Shown: piece by piece, positions 44,804 to 54,221 of the stretch | Layout of the letters: each line of letters opens with the position of its first letter | How positions within the stretch are numbered: position 1 is the stretch's first letter | Origin: Atopobiaceae bacterium | GTDB lineage: Bacteria > Actinomycetota > Coriobacteriia > Coriobacteriales > Atopobiaceae | Length of the DNA stretch: 64,000 bases | Direction: 5' to 3' | Assembly: GCA_017545665.1 (NCBI GenBank) | Contig: JAFWKQ010000021.1 | Span: 62,001-126,000, forward strand | Program-made: the position numbers and the translations under genes | The notes under the pieces: generated by a model | Seen by the model: the letters and a program-made list of their open reading frames with translations, nothing else | Database searches by the model: none | Told to the model about the DNA's origin: nothing

Positions 44804-47749
44804 ATGGACAAGGTCACGCTCGATTCGCTTCTGCTTCCGGGGACGACGGAATCGGTGGCGCGCAACTACCGTACGCTTTCCAAGCGCGCAAAGGAGACTT
44901 CGTTTGGGCTTCTGGAGAGCGACCTCGTGGTGCTCGATACCGAGACCACGGGCTTGTCTATGCGAAAAGACGAGCTTACAGAGATTGCCGCAGCGCGTAT
45001 TACAAACGGTATTATTGTTGAAAGATTTAATACCTTTGTAAATCCATTACGCCCAATACCTGCGGAAATACAGGTATTAACGGGTATTACAGACTTAGAT
45101 GTTTGTAATGCGCCGACTGCGGCGGAGGCGGTTGCGGCACTGGCGGAGTTCGTTGGGGGAGTTCCCATAATCGCCCACAACGCGCAGTTCGATCGCAGCT
45201 TCGTGCAGAAGGCACATGGCGGCGATGTCGTGAGCGACGTTTGGATCGACTCGCTTGCGCTCTCGCGAATCGCGCTGCCGCGCCTCCGCTCGCATAGCCT
45301 TGCCAACATGGCCCAGGCATTTGGATGCGCTGCCGTGGAGCATCGCGCTATGGCCGATGTTGAGGCGCTTGTTGGCATGTGGCGTATCATCCTGCTTGGC
45401 CTGCTCGATCTTCCCGCGGGCGTGTTGGACCGCATGGCCAACATGCACGAGGACGTTCCGTGGGCGTACAGGCCCATCCTTCGGGGACTTGCAGCTCAAA
45501 AGGACGGCGAGCGTCTTTCGCTTCGCGACGTAAGGAGATCGCTGGTTTCGGCGGGCGACTTGCGCAGGCGTCGCGATCCCATGGAGGATGGGGAATACGA
45601 TGCCGACGACGCAGAGCGACGTTGGAGGGCTTCGGTGGAAATCGAGGAGGCGTTTGCCGACGACGGCCTCGTGTCACAAATGTATGACACCTACGAGCGC
45701 AGGCCGGAACAGCAGGCCATGGCGCAGGAGGTGTGTGCGGCGCTGCATGACTCCACGCATCGAGCCCTTGAGGCCGGAACCGGCGTGGGAAAGTCCATGG
45801 CGTATTTGCTTCCGGCCATACAGTATGCGCAGGAGCATGAGGTAACCGTGGGCATTGCCACAAAGACCATCGCCCTCACCGATCAGCTTGTGTCGCATGA
45901 GCTGCCTGCGCTCGATGCTGCGATGCCGGGCGGCGTGCGCTATTGCAACCTTAAGGGATACGACCACTATCCGTGCCTGCGGCGCGTGGATGCGGCCTGC
46001 GCGCGCGAGCTTCCCCTGGAGCGCATGGCGCGCTACGGGGACCCCGTGGAGCAGGTGGCGCACGATCAGCTGAGCGCGCTGGCCGTTACGATGGCGTTTG
46101 CAAGCCAATCGAGTGAGGGGGACTTGGATGCACTGGGCATTCGCTGGCACAACGTTCCCCGTGACATGGTTACCACGACGCCTGCCGAATGCTTGCGGGG
46201 GCGATGCCCGTTCTTTCCCAATGAGTGCCTCATTCATGGCGCACGGAGGCGTGCTGGGTGTTCGGACGTACTCGTTACGAATCACGCTTTGCTGCTGCGA
46301 AGCGTTGTCATGGACGGGGCCATGCTGCCACCCGTTCGCCATTGGATCGTGGACGAGGCACATTCCTTTGAGCAAGAGGCGCGCAGACAATGGGCGCAGG
46401 AGCTTTCGGCTGAGGCGGCGAACCGCGCGTTCCAAACGCTGGGTGGCACAGATGCAGGCGTAATACACAAGGTATTAACCAGTATTACAAAATACGACTC
46501 CGCAACTCTGTTAATACGTCTTATTACAAAGGCAGCCGCAAGCGTCCAACGCGCTGCAACCGCGACAACCGAGCTCTTGGCGCGCATCCACGATTTGAGT
46601 GAGGTGGCTCCCTCGAGCGGCGGATACGACAGCACCACGCTGTGGATTGGGGAGGAGGTGCGCCTGAGCGATCAGTGGCAGATGCTCGAGGCGTCGGCCG
46701 CGCAGACGAGTGAGGCGCTGGATGCCGCCACCAAGGCACTTCGAGAGTCGTCGGATGCCATTGCGGCGGAGGACGCGCAGCTGGGCAGCGAGCTGGCCGA
46801 TGCCACGCGGGCCTTGGAGCAAATGCTGGAGGCCGTGCGAACCATCGTTCTTGAGCCAGACGACACCTTCGTGTATTCCGCCGAACTCTACCGAGCAAAA
46901 AAGAGACAAGGCCGCGAGCGCCTTTGCGCGCAGAAGTTCGACGTGGGACAAGATCTCGTGAGCAAATGGTATCCCGAGATCAAGAGCGTCACCTACACGT
47001 CGGCAACTATTGCGGTTGGGCGCAGTTTCGAGCACTTCGACCATGCCGTGGGCTTCGATCAGCTGCCCGAGGACAAACACCACGAATTGCAATTGGAAAG
47101 CAGCTTTGACTACGACTCCAATATGTCTGTTGTGGTTGCGCGCGACATGCCAGCCCCAAATGCGCAAAACTATTTGGATGCACTGGAGGACCTTCTCTTT
47201 GACGTGCATCGGAACATGGAAGGGTCTGTCCTTACGCTTTTCACGAACAGGCGTGAGATGGAGCGGGTGTACAAGAACCTGCGGCCGCGGTTGGCGCAGG
47301 CCGGCCTCGACCTCGTGTGCCAAGAGCGCAACTCCTCGCCGCGCTACCTCAGGGAGCGGTTCATGAGCCAAAAGAGTCTGTCGCTGTTTGCGCTCAAGTC
47401 GTTTTGGGAGGGGTTTGACGCGGCGGGTGACACGCTGCGATGCGTGGTGATTCCGCGCCTGCCGTTTGCGAGCCCCAACGATCCGTTGGTGTGCGAAAGG
47501 GAGCTCAGAGACAAACGCTCGTGGTGGCGCTACTCCCTGCCGGAGGCGGTGCTTTCGGTTAAGCAGGCGGCGGGTCGCCTCATTCGCTCGGCAACCGATA
47601 CCGGCGTGCTGGTGTTGGCCGACTCGCGCGTGAGCACCAAGCGCTACGGCAAGACGTTTACCAACGCGTTGCCCACGAACAACGTCTACGAGTTGGGCAG
47701 AAGCAACATTGGAGGCTACTTGGAGCTCTGGCGAAAGAGCCACGAGTAG
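44804..47749 (+). CDS. DinG-family helicase with N-terminal DnaQ-like exonuclease domain
   Basis: The 981-residue protein starts with a DEDD exonuclease domain: VVLDTETTGLSMRKDELTEI near residue 45, IIAHNAQFDRSFV, and HRAMADVEAL. Then an XPD/DinG-like superfamily 2 helicase follows, with Walker A LEAGTGVGKSMAYLLPAIQY near 325 and the DEAH box VDEAHSFEQE at 516. The cysteines CLRRVDAAC and CLRGRCPFFPNEC could hold the Fe-S cluster. The C-terminal motif VKQAAGRLIRSATDTGVLVL is intact. Such fusions occur in Firmicutes and relatives and are thought to act in DNA repair. Confidence 0.92.
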   Translation: MDKVTLDSLLLPGTTESVARNYRTLSKRAKETSFGLLESDLVVLDTETTGLSMRKDELTEIAAARITNGIIVERFNTFVNPLRPIPAEIQVLTGITDLDVCNAPTAAEAVAALAEFVGGVPIIAHNAQFDRSFVQKAHGGDVVSDVWIDSLALSRIALPRLRSHSLANMAQAFGCAAVEHRAMADVEALVGMWRIILLGLLDLPAGVLDRMANMHEDVPWAYRPILRGLAAQKDGERLSLRDVRRSLVSAGDLRRRRDPMEDGEYDADDAERRWRASVEIEEAFADDGLVSQMYDTYERRPEQQAMAQEVCAALHDSTHRALEAGTGVGKSMAYLLPAIQYAQEHEVTVGIATKTIALTDQLVSHELPALDAAMPGGVRYCNLKGYDHYPCLRRVDAACARELPLERMARYGDPVEQVAHDQLSALAVTMAFASQSSEGDLDALGIRWHNVPRDMVTTTPAECLRGRCPFFPNECLIHGARRRAGCSDVLVTNHALLLRSVVMDGAMLPPVRHWIVDEAHSFEQEARRQWAQELSAEAANRAFQTLGGTDAGVIHKVLTSITKYDSATLLIRLITKAAASVQRAATATTELLARIHDLSEVAPSSGGYDSTTLWIGEEVRLSDQWQMLEASAAQTSEALDAATKALRESSDAIAAEDAQLGSELADATRALEQMLEAVRTIVLEPDDTFVYSAELYRAKKRQGRERLCAQKFDVGQDLVSKWYPEIKSVTYTSATIAVGRSFEHFDHAVGFDQLPEDKHHELQLESSFDYDSNMSVVVARDMPAPNAQNYLDALEDLLFDVHRNMEGSVLTLFTNRREMERVYKNLRPRLAQAGLDLVCQERNSSPRYLRERFMSQKSLSLFALKSFWEGFDAAGDTLRCVVIPRLPFASPNDPLVCERELRDKRSWWRYSLPEAVLSVKQAAGRLIRSATDTGVLVLADSRVSTKRYGKTFTNALPTNNVYELGRSNIGGYLELWRKSHE

Positions 47750-47755
47750 GGCAGG

Positions 47756-47788
47756 GCAGCACGGTTATACCTGGTTTAAGTGTGCCGC
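47756..47788. repeat. TATACC-type palindrome between convergent genes
   Basis: GGCAGCACGGTTATACC pairs imperfectly with GGTTTAAGTGTGCCGCC. It sits exactly between the stops of the DinG-like and the WYL genes and could serve both as terminator. Confidence 0.8.
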
Positions 47789-47792
47789 CCGA

Positions 47793-48716
47793 CTACAGCA
47801 ATGACTCGGCGTATTCGCGCGTACGCTGCATAATACGCTCGTCTTCTGCAATAATACTGCCGCCACCAGCGCAAATACGACGTAATAACCATGTACTACG
47901 CTCACCATAATACGGTATGTCACACACCAGATGATCGTTGTATTCCTCAACCACCTGGATGCCGGGCCAATCAAATACGGTGTAATACGACTTGTCCCAA
48001 AACGTAATACGTACGAGCTCGGCCTGCTCCGCGGTCTTCTCGACGGGATTTGTGGGCAAGGAGCCACCAAGCTCCACGTTGGACATCCGGTCTCCCCTAA
48101 AGGTTCTCTCCTCGTCCAAATCTAGGTCGATCGCCCGCACATACCAAGCGTTTCCGTCGTTGGAAAGACTTTGCACCGAAGCGCGACGAGGGCGCGGCTC
48201 GTCGTCCTTCATGCCCTTGTACAAGAATTCGAGGACGCGCTCCTCGACTTGTGCCTGCGCGCACACCATAAGCGAACCCTGCGCTCCCGAAAAGCCGCCC
48301 AACGTCTTGCGCACCTCGTCGACAAGAACGTCGGGTGAGGTAAAGGCGGTTTGGAGACGTGTGCGCAAGGGATCGTCCTCCGCGATGCCCGCCACGTCCA
48401 TGGCGTGCATGAGCGCAATGGTCTCGGCGGCGGTAAGGCGTATGGGAACCCCGTGCACGGTTGGGTACTGCAGCGTGTATTCGCTCTCGTCCTCGTTGGA
48501 CGAGAGAAGCAGCCCGCCTATGTCCTCGCCAGAGGCCATGCACACGATGTCCATGAGCGAGCGCGCCTCGTCGCGCGATACGCCAAGCCTCGTGCCTATG
48601 GCCTCGATGGTTATGCTGTCGCCCGTACGGCTGAGCGCGGCCATGAGCGCAACCAGTTCGCGTATGCGCTCGTTGTTGTTCTTGCGTCCCGCTGGGGAAG
48701 ACTTAGGATTGGCCAT
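47793..48716 (-). CDS. WYL-domain transcriptional regulator (PafC-like)
   Basis: The 307-residue protein has an N-terminal helix-turn-helix (RIRELVALMAALSRTGDSIT then IEAIGTRLGVSRDEARSLMD). The C-terminal WYL-type domain contains LEFLYKGMKDDEPRPRRASV and GNAWYVRAIDLDLDEERTFR. PafB/PafC pairs in Actinomycetota activate DNA-damage genes independently of LexA, sensing single-stranded DNA. ATG 48716 has GGGAGG upstream and overlaps the stop of the upstream paralogue by 14 bp. The convergent DinG-like repair gene fits such a role, but regulation of it is inference. Confidence 0.85.
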   Translation of the reverse strand: MANPKSSPAGRKNNNERIRELVALMAALSRTGDSITIEAIGTRLGVSRDEARSLMDIVCMASGEDIGGLLLSSNEDESEYTLQYPTVHGVPIRLTAAETIALMHAMDVAGIAEDDPLRTRLQTAFTSPDVLVDEVRKTLGGFSGAQGSLMVCAQAQVEERVLEFLYKGMKDDEPRPRRASVQSLSNDGNAWYVRAIDLDLDEERTFRGDRMSNVELGGSLPTNPVEKTAEQAELVRITFWDKSYYTVFDWPGIQVVEEYNDHLVCDIPYYGERSTWLLRRICAGGGSIIAEDERIMQRTREYAESLL

Positions 48717-49632
48717 GCGTACCTCCCGTAATACCGTGTATTTTCGCACGCCACGCACCGACGAGCTCGGGCGGATCCAGAGGAGTCAGGCCTTGGGAAA
48801 GCGCCCATGCGGCGGCAATGTTTTGGTTGGACACCCATTCCTGCCGCCGTTCGCCCCTTTTGTTTTCGAAGGTGGCGACGTAGCGCGACGGGCCCATTTG
48901 GAAGGGCAGCAGAATGAAGTCGCGCACGTCGAAGTCAACCGGGCGCTCAAACGTGGAGCGTGCCTGCTCGCGCGCGGAAATCACGCGATCGAGCCTATAG
49001 GTGTGCGGTGGTTCGTCCTTGTCAATGCGAGCGGCTACCATATAGGTGTTACCCCTAAAGAAGAAGAATCCATACGGCGCAACCACGCGCTCGACGATGA
49101 CGCCGCTGGCTTTTGCGTATTTGATCTTTGCGAGGTGGCGCGCCGTCATGCAGTCCTCAAGATGCGAGAGGTTCCTGTCTCGACGCCGGGCCTCGGGCGG
49201 TATGGCTGCCTCGGACGTACCGTCGAAGGAGCGGTCTATTTTGGCAAGGGCAAAGCGAAGGTCGCGCGCATATGGGTAGGAGGGGTCGGATGCCAACGGG
49301 AGCAGCAGCAGGTCCAACGTAAGGGCATCTTCGCTGGTGAGCTCGCTCTCCTTTGCAAAGGAGGCCTCGGCGTCCACCTCCCAGGTTTGTGCGTCATCCA
49401 TCACGCCGGCGTTGCGCACGCTGAGGCCCGCCATGGCAAGGCGGCCGCGATCGCGCTGGAAGGTTTTCCTAAAGGCACCGTCGCTCATGTCCGTTGGATA
49501 GTATTCGCGGCGTATTTGGTCTGTTGAGAGGGGTCGTTGGGCGTTGATGAGGCCAATGGCCAGCGCGAGCACGCGACGGGCGGAGCGCTCGTCCTCGGTC
49601 GGTTCCCTAAAGTCGTCGTCGAATGCGTCCAT
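48703..49632 (-). CDS. WYL-domain transcriptional regulator (PafB-like)
   Basis: The 309-residue protein has an N-terminal winged-helix region (VLALAIGLINAQRPLSTDQI). The WYL domain contains MTARHLAKIKYAKASGVIVE and PYGFFFFRGNTYMVAARIDK. It is the upstream partner of the PafC-like gene, in the order seen for pafBC. A TACAAT -10 element lies about 40 bp before the ATG on the minus strand. Confidence 0.85.
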   Translation of the reverse strand: MDAFDDDFREPTEDERSARRVLALAIGLINAQRPLSTDQIRREYYPTDMSDGAFRKTFQRDRGRLAMAGLSVRNAGVMDDAQTWEVDAEASFAKESELTSEDALTLDLLLLPLASDPSYPYARDLRFALAKIDRSFDGTSEAAIPPEARRRDRNLSHLEDCMTARHLAKIKYAKASGVIVERVVAPYGFFFFRGNTYMVAARIDKDEPPHTYRLDRVISAREQARSTFERPVDFDVRDFILLPFQMGPSRYVATFENKRGERRQEWVSNQNIAAAWALSQGLTPLDPPELVGAWRAKIHGITGGTHGQS

Positions 49633-49873
49633 ATGCCACCCCTTGACTGCTCGTCTTGCGTCGCGACCATTGTATACCGCTAAGCGAATTTAAAAGTGGC
49701 ACAGTTGCACTCGTCAACACCGTACCATGTGCCGTTCTTGCATCCCGTCAAACCGTTGAATCGTGCATACTCCCCGAAGGTTTTTCTTGTGGTTCTTCTT
49801 CCCAGTTGTTTTACGTATACTGTACTTTGTGGCGGCATGTCCGTCGCGTACGCGGATAGTAAAGGAAGAGAAC

Positions 49874-52800
49874 ATGGCAAAAACGCGTGACTACATGGAC
49901 TATCTGGACGAGACAGTTGATATTGCTCCCGCAAACAGTCAGGAGGAGTATCAGGCCGCACAAACCATAGCGGACGTTCTGCGCGACCACGAGCTGGAAA
50001 CATCGGTGGAAGAGTTCGACGCATATCCCTGGGCGACGCTCGTCTCTCCCATAACGGCGCTTCTGCTCCTGGTGTTTTTGTTGGTGGGTGGCCTTACGCA
50101 AGGTGCCATCCACATAGTTTTCCTAATTCTGAGTGCCGCACTGGTGGGCGTCACGCTGTTTATGCACTACAGCGGCACCAACTTGTTCGAGATGGTGGGC
50201 CCTGCCTCAAAGAGTCAAAATGTGGTGGCCGTACATCGAGCCTCTGGAGACAAGGTCGTTAAGGGTGCGCGTCCCATCGTTGTGGTTGCGCATTACGATA
50301 CCCCGCGCCAGAGCTTCCTGTACTCGTCTCCTCTCGCACGCTATCAGGCAACGTTGCGTGGACTTACCATTCCGTGCTACATAGCCGTCGGCGTTTCCAT
50401 TCTTATTCAGATCATGGGCTTCTTGCCGAGCATCCTTCGCACCATCATGTTGGTTGTGGGCATAATCGCCCTTCTGCCAATGGTCCTGCTTGCCATAGCC
50501 GACCTGCAGTCTCGCTTTGCCCCCTGCACGCTGGGCGCGAATGACAACAAGTCCTCGGTCGCGGCGCTGCTGGCTCTTGCCAACAAGGTTCGTCCGATGG
50601 AAGATCGCGTTTCGGAGGAAGGCAGCGAGGGTGGTGAAGAGAGGACCGCGCGCCGTGCGCCGCGTCGCGCGGGAGACGAGCCCGAGCCTGCGCCTGCACC
50701 GCGTCGCAAGGAAGTCGTTGAGGATGTGTATGGCGTCCGCCACGGCAGGGAAGCCCTCCTGTCGCTGGGAATCCTTCCGCCCTCCTGCGAGATCGTGTAT
50801 CAGGAGCCGCGCGTGCTGGTTGTGGAAGATGAGCCCATCGCACCGCAAAGCAACGAGGAGCCGCAGCAGGAATCTACTGAGGATGCCGGCGGAGCCACCG
50901 CTGGCGTGGCTGCGGCCGCTGGCGTGGCGGCAGTTGCCGGTGCCTTGGCCTCGAATGCGTCCGAAGACGACCAGACCCAAGAGGACGAACAGCCCAAGAG
51001 CTTGGACGACGACTTGGAGCCCATGGCCAAATCGGATGACGATCGCGATGCCGATAGCGAGGAGGCAGAAGAGACCCCCGCACGGCCGCGTCGCACCGTG
51101 TCATCACCACTTCCTCCGCTTGAGGATGACGAATACGAAGAGGACGAAGAGGACGACCGCCGGGGCGCGCGCGAGGACTCCCATGAGGGTGGTCGTACGA
51201 GGCGTCGCAGCGAGCGGGACGACGACGAATACGAAGACGAATACGATGACGAGTATGAGGATGAATACGACGAGGAATACGGCGACGACGAAGACTATGA
51301 GGAGGACTGGGAAGACCGTCCTTCCGTAGGCACGTGGTTCAAGGGCGTTGTTTCGAATATCCGCGATCGCTTTGGGAAGGGTCGCAGCCAGGATGAGGAA
51401 GCGGAGCCCGAAGACGAGGATGTCGAGGAAGAGTACGACGAGGAATACGACGAGTACGAAGAGTACGGCGACGATGAGTATGACGAAGAAGAGTACGACG
51501 ATGAGCGTGACGAAGCTACCGACGAGGAACCGGCGGACGACAACGCGGATCAAGAAGACGACGAGTCCGACGATCAGACGGAGGACGAAGAAGAGCCTGT
51601 AGTAGAGAAGAGCCTCAAAAACAAGATTCCCGTCGTGCCAGCCATAGGTGACGATCAGGCGTCTGAGGACGAGGACCTTGTCCAAGGGGAGAAGGAAGCT
51701 GACGACCAGGCTGAAGACAAGGCCGAGGCTGAGATTCAGGACGAAGGCCAGGACGTGGCCGACGGTCAAGCTGACAAAAAGGACGATGACGAGCCCGAGA
51801 CCCAGGACGAGTCCGACGACCAGGTTAATCTAAATATTGATGAAAAGACCGAAGCAGATGATGCGTCCGTAGTAGAGGAAGCCAAGAGCGAAGGCGAGCC
51901 AGAGGCCGAAGAGGAGTCAATCGACGAAGATGCGGCCGAGGACGACAGGGCTTCCTCGGATGACGGATATGAGTACGACGAGTACGACGAAGACGATGGC
52001 TACGAGTACGAGGACGAGTACGACGAAGACGAAGGGTACGACGAAGACGAGGAAGAGGAGTATGAGGAAGAGCCGGAAGAGGAGACGCCTCGTCGCTCGT
52101 TCCTGCAGCGAATTCTTCCGCATGTAAAGAGGGTAGAAGAAGAGCCCGAAGAAGAGGAAGAGTACGCGGAGGACGACGAAGAGCAATACGAGGATGAGGA
52201 ATACGCGGACGACGGGTACCAGGACGACGAGTACGTAGACGATCAGGAGTATGACGACGATCGGGAATACGTCGATGAGGACGAAGAGTACGAAGACGAT
52301 GGTTCGGATTACGACTCGCAGCCCGAGGACGACGAATACGAAGACGACGACGTGAGGTACGAAGACGAAGACGAATACCAGGACGATGGACAGGAGGCCG
52401 AGGGCGAAGACGTCGAATACGACGATGAATACGCTCGTCCGACCATTGGCCAGCGCATCTCCGGCTTCTTCTCCAAGATTCGCATGAATGATGCTCCCGC
52501 CGAAGACGACGACTACGAGGCCTTCGAGGGTGAGCTTGGCAATCAGGTGGAGCAACGGGAAGAGGAGGTCTTTGAGGAGGCCTACGACGAGGGAGACTTC
52601 TACGAGGACGACTACGACTACGAAGACGAGCCCGAGCCCGAGCCCGAGCCCTACGTAGAGCGATCCAGATTCCAAAGGGTCCAGAGGGAAGCGCCTGCCC
52701 GGGAAGTCTACGACGACACTCCGGCAGAATCACGCGAGGAGGTGCCCGAGCCCGAGCGCATGGCTACGCCCGTACCCGCACCCGAATACGTTGCTCCCGA

Positions 52801-54124
52801 GCGAAATGACATGGAGCAGGATTCGCGCGGTGAGAACCCGTACGTCGGCGGATTCGTGGACGTTGAGCTCGACTTCGACGACGAAACAGAGCAGGCTCCG
52901 CAACCAGCTGCACAACAGGTGGCAGAGGAGCCCGCGCGGACTGCACAGCCTGTGCAACAGCCCATGCAGACCGCTCAACCTGCGCGTGAGCAAGACGCGC
53001 CAGCTCTGAGCGATCCGAATCTGCTGCATTTCGACCGCGTAGAGGATGAGGACGTGGCAGCTCGCGACACCTCCGGCCTTGACAAGATCTCTGACAGCTA
53101 CGACCTGTATTCCATGCAAGACGTTCCGAGGCAGGAACGTACGCGCCCGGAGCCCATGGGCGATCCCAGCTGGGGCGTGTCGTCGTATCAACCAGCGCGT
53201 CCTGCACTAAACATCGCACGTCGTGCCGCCCTGTTCGACATTCCGGATCCCTCGTCCATTACGGTCGATCCGTTCAACAACGATTACGACGACTACGATG
53301 ACGATTACGAATATGACGACTATGGTTACGAGGACACGCAGGATGACGGCGTGGTGGAGCAACAGGTCGAAGACAAGCCCCAAACGGCAGAGGTACAGAC
53401 AGAGGCTCCCGAGCCAGTCGAAGTCCAGCCTGCGGAGCCCGAGTCACCCGTCGTCGAGGATACGAAGGAAGATGCGCAGCCAGACGATTCGGCTAACAGT
53501 CAAAGGAGCCAGGATCAGGGCTCTTCCCAAAAGAGCTTCTGGGGTTCGGATAGCGCAAGGAAGTCGGACTGGAAGGGTGGTGCGACCGTGCGGCAGGACT
53601 TGCTGGAAAATGAAGATGAGCCTTTGATCATAGACGAGCAGGACTTGCAGGATGCGATTGTGGAACTCGGTGACGAGTACCTGGTGTCGCATGACATATG
53701 GTTCGTTGCCACCGGCGCTTCCGAAGTGGACCATGCGGGCATTCGCGCCTTCATAGACGAGCATCGTCGTGACATTCGCGGTGCATTCCTCATTAACTTG
53801 GACAGCGTTGGCGCTGGATCGCTTTCGGTGTTGGTGCGTGAGGGCCTTCACGCACCGCGTCGTGCGGATCGTCGACTGGTGCGCATGATAACCGGCATTG
53901 CCCAAGACCTGCATATCCAGCTCGGTACCGCCCTGTTCAACTGGGGCGAGCGCGACTCGGCAACGGCCATGCGGTCTCGCGTGCGCGCCGTGAGCATCGT
54001 TGGCTTGGACGACAACAACATGCCCGCATACTCGCACACGCCCGACGACGTGCCCGAGAACGTCGATCCACGGCAGGTGTCAAACGTGGTGCGCATTGTG
54101 ACGGAACTCATTCGTCGCTCGTAG
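49874..54124 (+). CDS. M28-like membrane metallopeptidase interrupted by a very long acidic disordered insert
   Basis: The 1416-residue protein has two membrane segments near residues 50-95, a peptidase half with IVVVAHYDTPR (His140, Asp142), two more membrane segments, and LGANDNKSSVAALLALANK (Asp224). From about residue 240 to 1240 (bases 50.6-53.6 kb) it is dominated by Asp, Glu and Tyr, with stretches such as DDEYEDEYDDEYEDEYDEEY. The peptidase fold then resumes with FVATGASEVDHAGIRAF (Glu1284), LINLDSVGAG (Asp1310) and YSHTPDDVPENVD (His1388). The metal ligands of M28 peptidases are thus present, but the catalytic base Glu (first of the EE pair) is Ser1283. ATG 49874 has AAAGGAAGAG upstream. 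Confidence 0.8.
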   Translation: MAKTRDYMDYLDETVDIAPANSQEEYQAAQTIADVLRDHELETSVEEFDAYPWATLVSPITALLLLVFLLVGGLTQGAIHIVFLILSAALVGVTLFMHYSGTNLFEMVGPASKSQNVVAVHRASGDKVVKGARPIVVVAHYDTPRQSFLYSSPLARYQATLRGLTIPCYIAVGVSILIQIMGFLPSILRTIMLVVGIIALLPMVLLAIADLQSRFAPCTLGANDNKSSVAALLALANKVRPMEDRVSEEGSEGGEERTARRAPRRAGDEPEPAPAPRRKEVVEDVYGVRHGREALLSLGILPPSCEIVYQEPRVLVVEDEPIAPQSNEEPQQESTEDAGGATAGVAAAAGVAAVAGALASNASEDDQTQEDEQPKSLDDDLEPMAKSDDDRDADSEEAEETPARPRRTVSSPLPPLEDDEYEEDEEDDRRGAREDSHEGGRTRRRSERDDDEYEDEYDDEYEDEYDEEYGDDEDYEEDWEDRPSVGTWFKGVVSNIRDRFGKGRSQDEEAEPEDEDVEEEYDEEYDEYEEYGDDEYDEEEYDDERDEATDEEPADDNADQEDDESDDQTEDEEEPVVEKSLKNKIPVVPAIGDDQASEDEDLVQGEKEADDQAEDKAEAEIQDEGQDVADGQADKKDDDEPETQDESDDQVNLNIDEKTEADDASVVEEAKSEGEPEAEEESIDEDAAEDDRASSDDGYEYDEYDEDDGYEYEDEYDEDEGYDEDEEEEYEEEPEEETPRRSFLQRILPHVKRVEEEPEEEEEYAEDDEEQYEDEEYADDGYQDDEYVDDQEYDDDREYVDEDEEYEDDGSDYDSQPEDDEYEDDDVRYEDEDEYQDDGQEAEGEDVEYDDEYARPTIGQRISGFFSKIRMNDAPAEDDDYEAFEGELGNQVEQREEEVFEEAYDEGDFYEDDYDYEDEPEPEPEPYVERSRFQRVQREAPAREVYDDTPAESREEVPEPERMATPVPAPEYVAPERNDMEQDSRGENPYVGGFVDVELDFDDETEQAPQPAAQQVAEEPARTAQPVQQPMQTAQPAREQDAPALSDPNLLHFDRVEDEDVAARDTSGLDKISDSYDLYSMQDVPRQERTRPEPMGDPSWGVSSYQPARPALNIARRAALFDIPDPSSITVDPFNNDYDDYDDDYEYDDYGYEDTQDDGVVEQQVEDKPQTAEVQTEAPEPVEVQPAEPESPVVEDTKEDAQPDDSANSQRSQDQGSSQKSFWGSDSARKSDWKGGATVRQDLLENEDEPLIIDEQDLQDAIVELGDEYLVSHDIWFVATGASEVDHAGIRAFIDEHRRDIRGAFLINLDSVGAGSLSVLVREGLHAPRRADRRLVRMITGIAQDLHIQLGTALFNWGERDSATAMRSRVRAVSIVGLDDNNMPAYSHTPDDVPENVDPRQVSNVVRIVTELIRRS

Positions 54125-54140
54125 GAAATATGTTGCCCTC

Positions 54141-54215
54141 GGTGGCACACTTAAACCAGGTATGACTGCGCCATTCGCTGAATGGCGCAGTCATACCTGG
54201 TTTAAGTGTGCCACC
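54141..54215. repeat. Perfect 36-bp inverted repeat between convergent genes
   Basis: Two 36-bp arms, each beginning or ending in GGTGGCACACTTAAACC, pair perfectly around GCT. Each arm contains one TATACC-family unit, so this is a dimer of that palindrome. It lies between the M28-like and the adhesin stops and could terminate both. Confidence 0.95.
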
Positions 54216-54221
54216 TTGCTA

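Noticed and set aside
51104..52733. Minus-strand hydrophobic frames opposite the acidic insert (for example Val/Leu/Ile-rich)
   Set aside because: GAC/GAG-rich codons read backwards give Val/Leu codons; the apparent membrane protein is an artefact.
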